Shown: positions 5,104-5,554 of the stretch, one piece after another | How the letters are laid out: each line of letters opens with the position of its first letter | How positions within the stretch are numbered: the stretch's first letter is position 1 | Notes under the pieces: generated by a model | What the model saw: the letters and a program-made list of their open reading frames with translations, nothing else | Database searches by the model: none | Told to the model about the DNA's origin: nothing | Assembly: GCA_029979405.1 (NCBI GenBank) | Contig: JAPOHM010000101.1 | Span: 1-5,554 of the forward strand | Origin: Methanobacteriota archaeon | GTDB lineage: Archaea; Thermoplasmatota; Poseidoniia; Poseidoniales; Poseidoniaceae | Reading direction: 5' to 3' | Length of the DNA: 5,554 bases | Program-made: the position numbers and the translations under genes

Positions 5104-5554
5104 CATTCCTTCTTTGCCAACCTTCCAACCTAATTCGGTTACTGGAGTATCATCTCTGCACAACGGATTTGTATGGTTTAGATGAATGAAAACCACTTCA
5201 CCATCCCCTTCTCTACGCTCACCTAACATCTGGAGTGTTTGCTCAACCGGAGGATGTGGAACTTTGCTTTGGTCGCGATGTTTGAGTTCATCCCCGCTGT
5301 AAAATGTGCCATCGATTAGAGCAAAATCCACTTCAAAATGATTCAACCAGGCCCTCAAGTCATGACCTCGCAGTGTTTCTTGCCATGTATCGTGGTCAGG
5401 TAAGAACAGCAAGGTTTTCTCTGCCTTGATTAGATATGCATGCATATCAGACAACTCATCACGATGTGGAACTTCAATCGCTTCAACAATTACTCCCGGT
5501 AATTGGTAAACACTTGCAACTCTAGGAATGAATACTCCATCAGACAGTAGTGTG
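5086..5554 (-). CDS. PqqB-like metallo-beta-lactamase-fold hydrolase, C-terminal part
   Basis: The frame runs from a TAA at 5086-5088 to the right edge without a stop; the visible 155 residues are about the C-terminal half of a roughly 300-residue protein, so the start lies outside. The motifs fit the PqqB subgroup of the metallo-beta-lactamase superfamily: VPHRDELSDMHAYLI, KTLLFLPDHDTWQETL (PqqB has a PDID.W stretch), FALIDGTFYSGDEL, and near the end VVFIHLNHTNPL (PqqB HINNTNP), then GWKVGKEGMSFSL. The HxHxDH metal motif would be beyond the window. PqqB acts in pyrroloquinoline quinone maturation, but stand-alone relatives are common hydrolases of unknown substrate, and no other pqq gene is visible, so a PQQ role is not claimed. 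The internal TTG at 5454 is not the start, since the upstream residues also match. It is convergent with the symporter and overlaps it by 18 bp. Confidence 0.85.
   Translation of the reverse strand, partial: TLLSDGVFIPRVASVYQLPGVIVEAIEVPHRDELSDMHAYLIKAEKTLLFLPDHDTWQETLRGHDLRAWLNHFEVDFALIDGTFYSGDELKHRDQSKVPHPPVEQTLQMLGERREGDGEVVFIHLNHTNPLCRDDTPVTELGWKVGKEGMSFSLD

Overview
The window looks archaeal, probably from an uncultured marine planktonic euryarchaeon of the Marine Group II/III (Poseidoniales-like) type. That placement is inference. It rests on a PurP-family formate-dependent AICAR ligase (a mainly archaeal purine enzyme), a long coiled-coil protein resembling the archaeal COG1340 group, a stand-alone Roadblock/LC7-like protein, moderate AT-rich composition, tight same-strand gene packing, and a transporter with a very acidic exported tail. 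No rRNA, tRNA, CRISPR array, IS element or phage gene was seen.

Layout: positions 1-124 are AT-rich non-coding DNA with two small hairpins, one of which looks like the terminator of a short minus-strand ORF (125-364, open back to 406) of unknown function. That ORF meets, head to head, the surviving C-terminal third of a RimI-like GNAT acetyltransferase (about 390-536, +). Both appear to have lost their 5' parts, so this is a scar or a misassembly junction. Rightward genes follow: a Roadblock/LC7-like protein (547-879), a short structured GC-richer interval holding a possible 20-codon ORF (901-963), a coiled-coil protein (964-1842), a PurP-family ligase (1886-3043) and a PutP-like sodium:solute symporter (3055-5103). 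A convergent PqqB-like metallo-beta-lactamase-fold hydrolase (5086 to beyond the right edge, -) overlaps the symporter end by 18 bp.

The + genes from 547 to 5103 are close enough (gaps of 84, 43 and 11 bp) to be one or two transcription units. Their products do not form an obvious pathway: purine synthesis, sodium-coupled uptake, a possible GTPase partner and a coiled-coil protein. The observations most worth following are the acidic ectodomain appended to the symporter through an extra 14th helix, the altered ATP-grasp loop in the PurP homologue, the short ORF abutting the coiled-coil gene inside a strong hairpin, and the broken-gene junction near position 390. I found no convincing multi-gene novel system.
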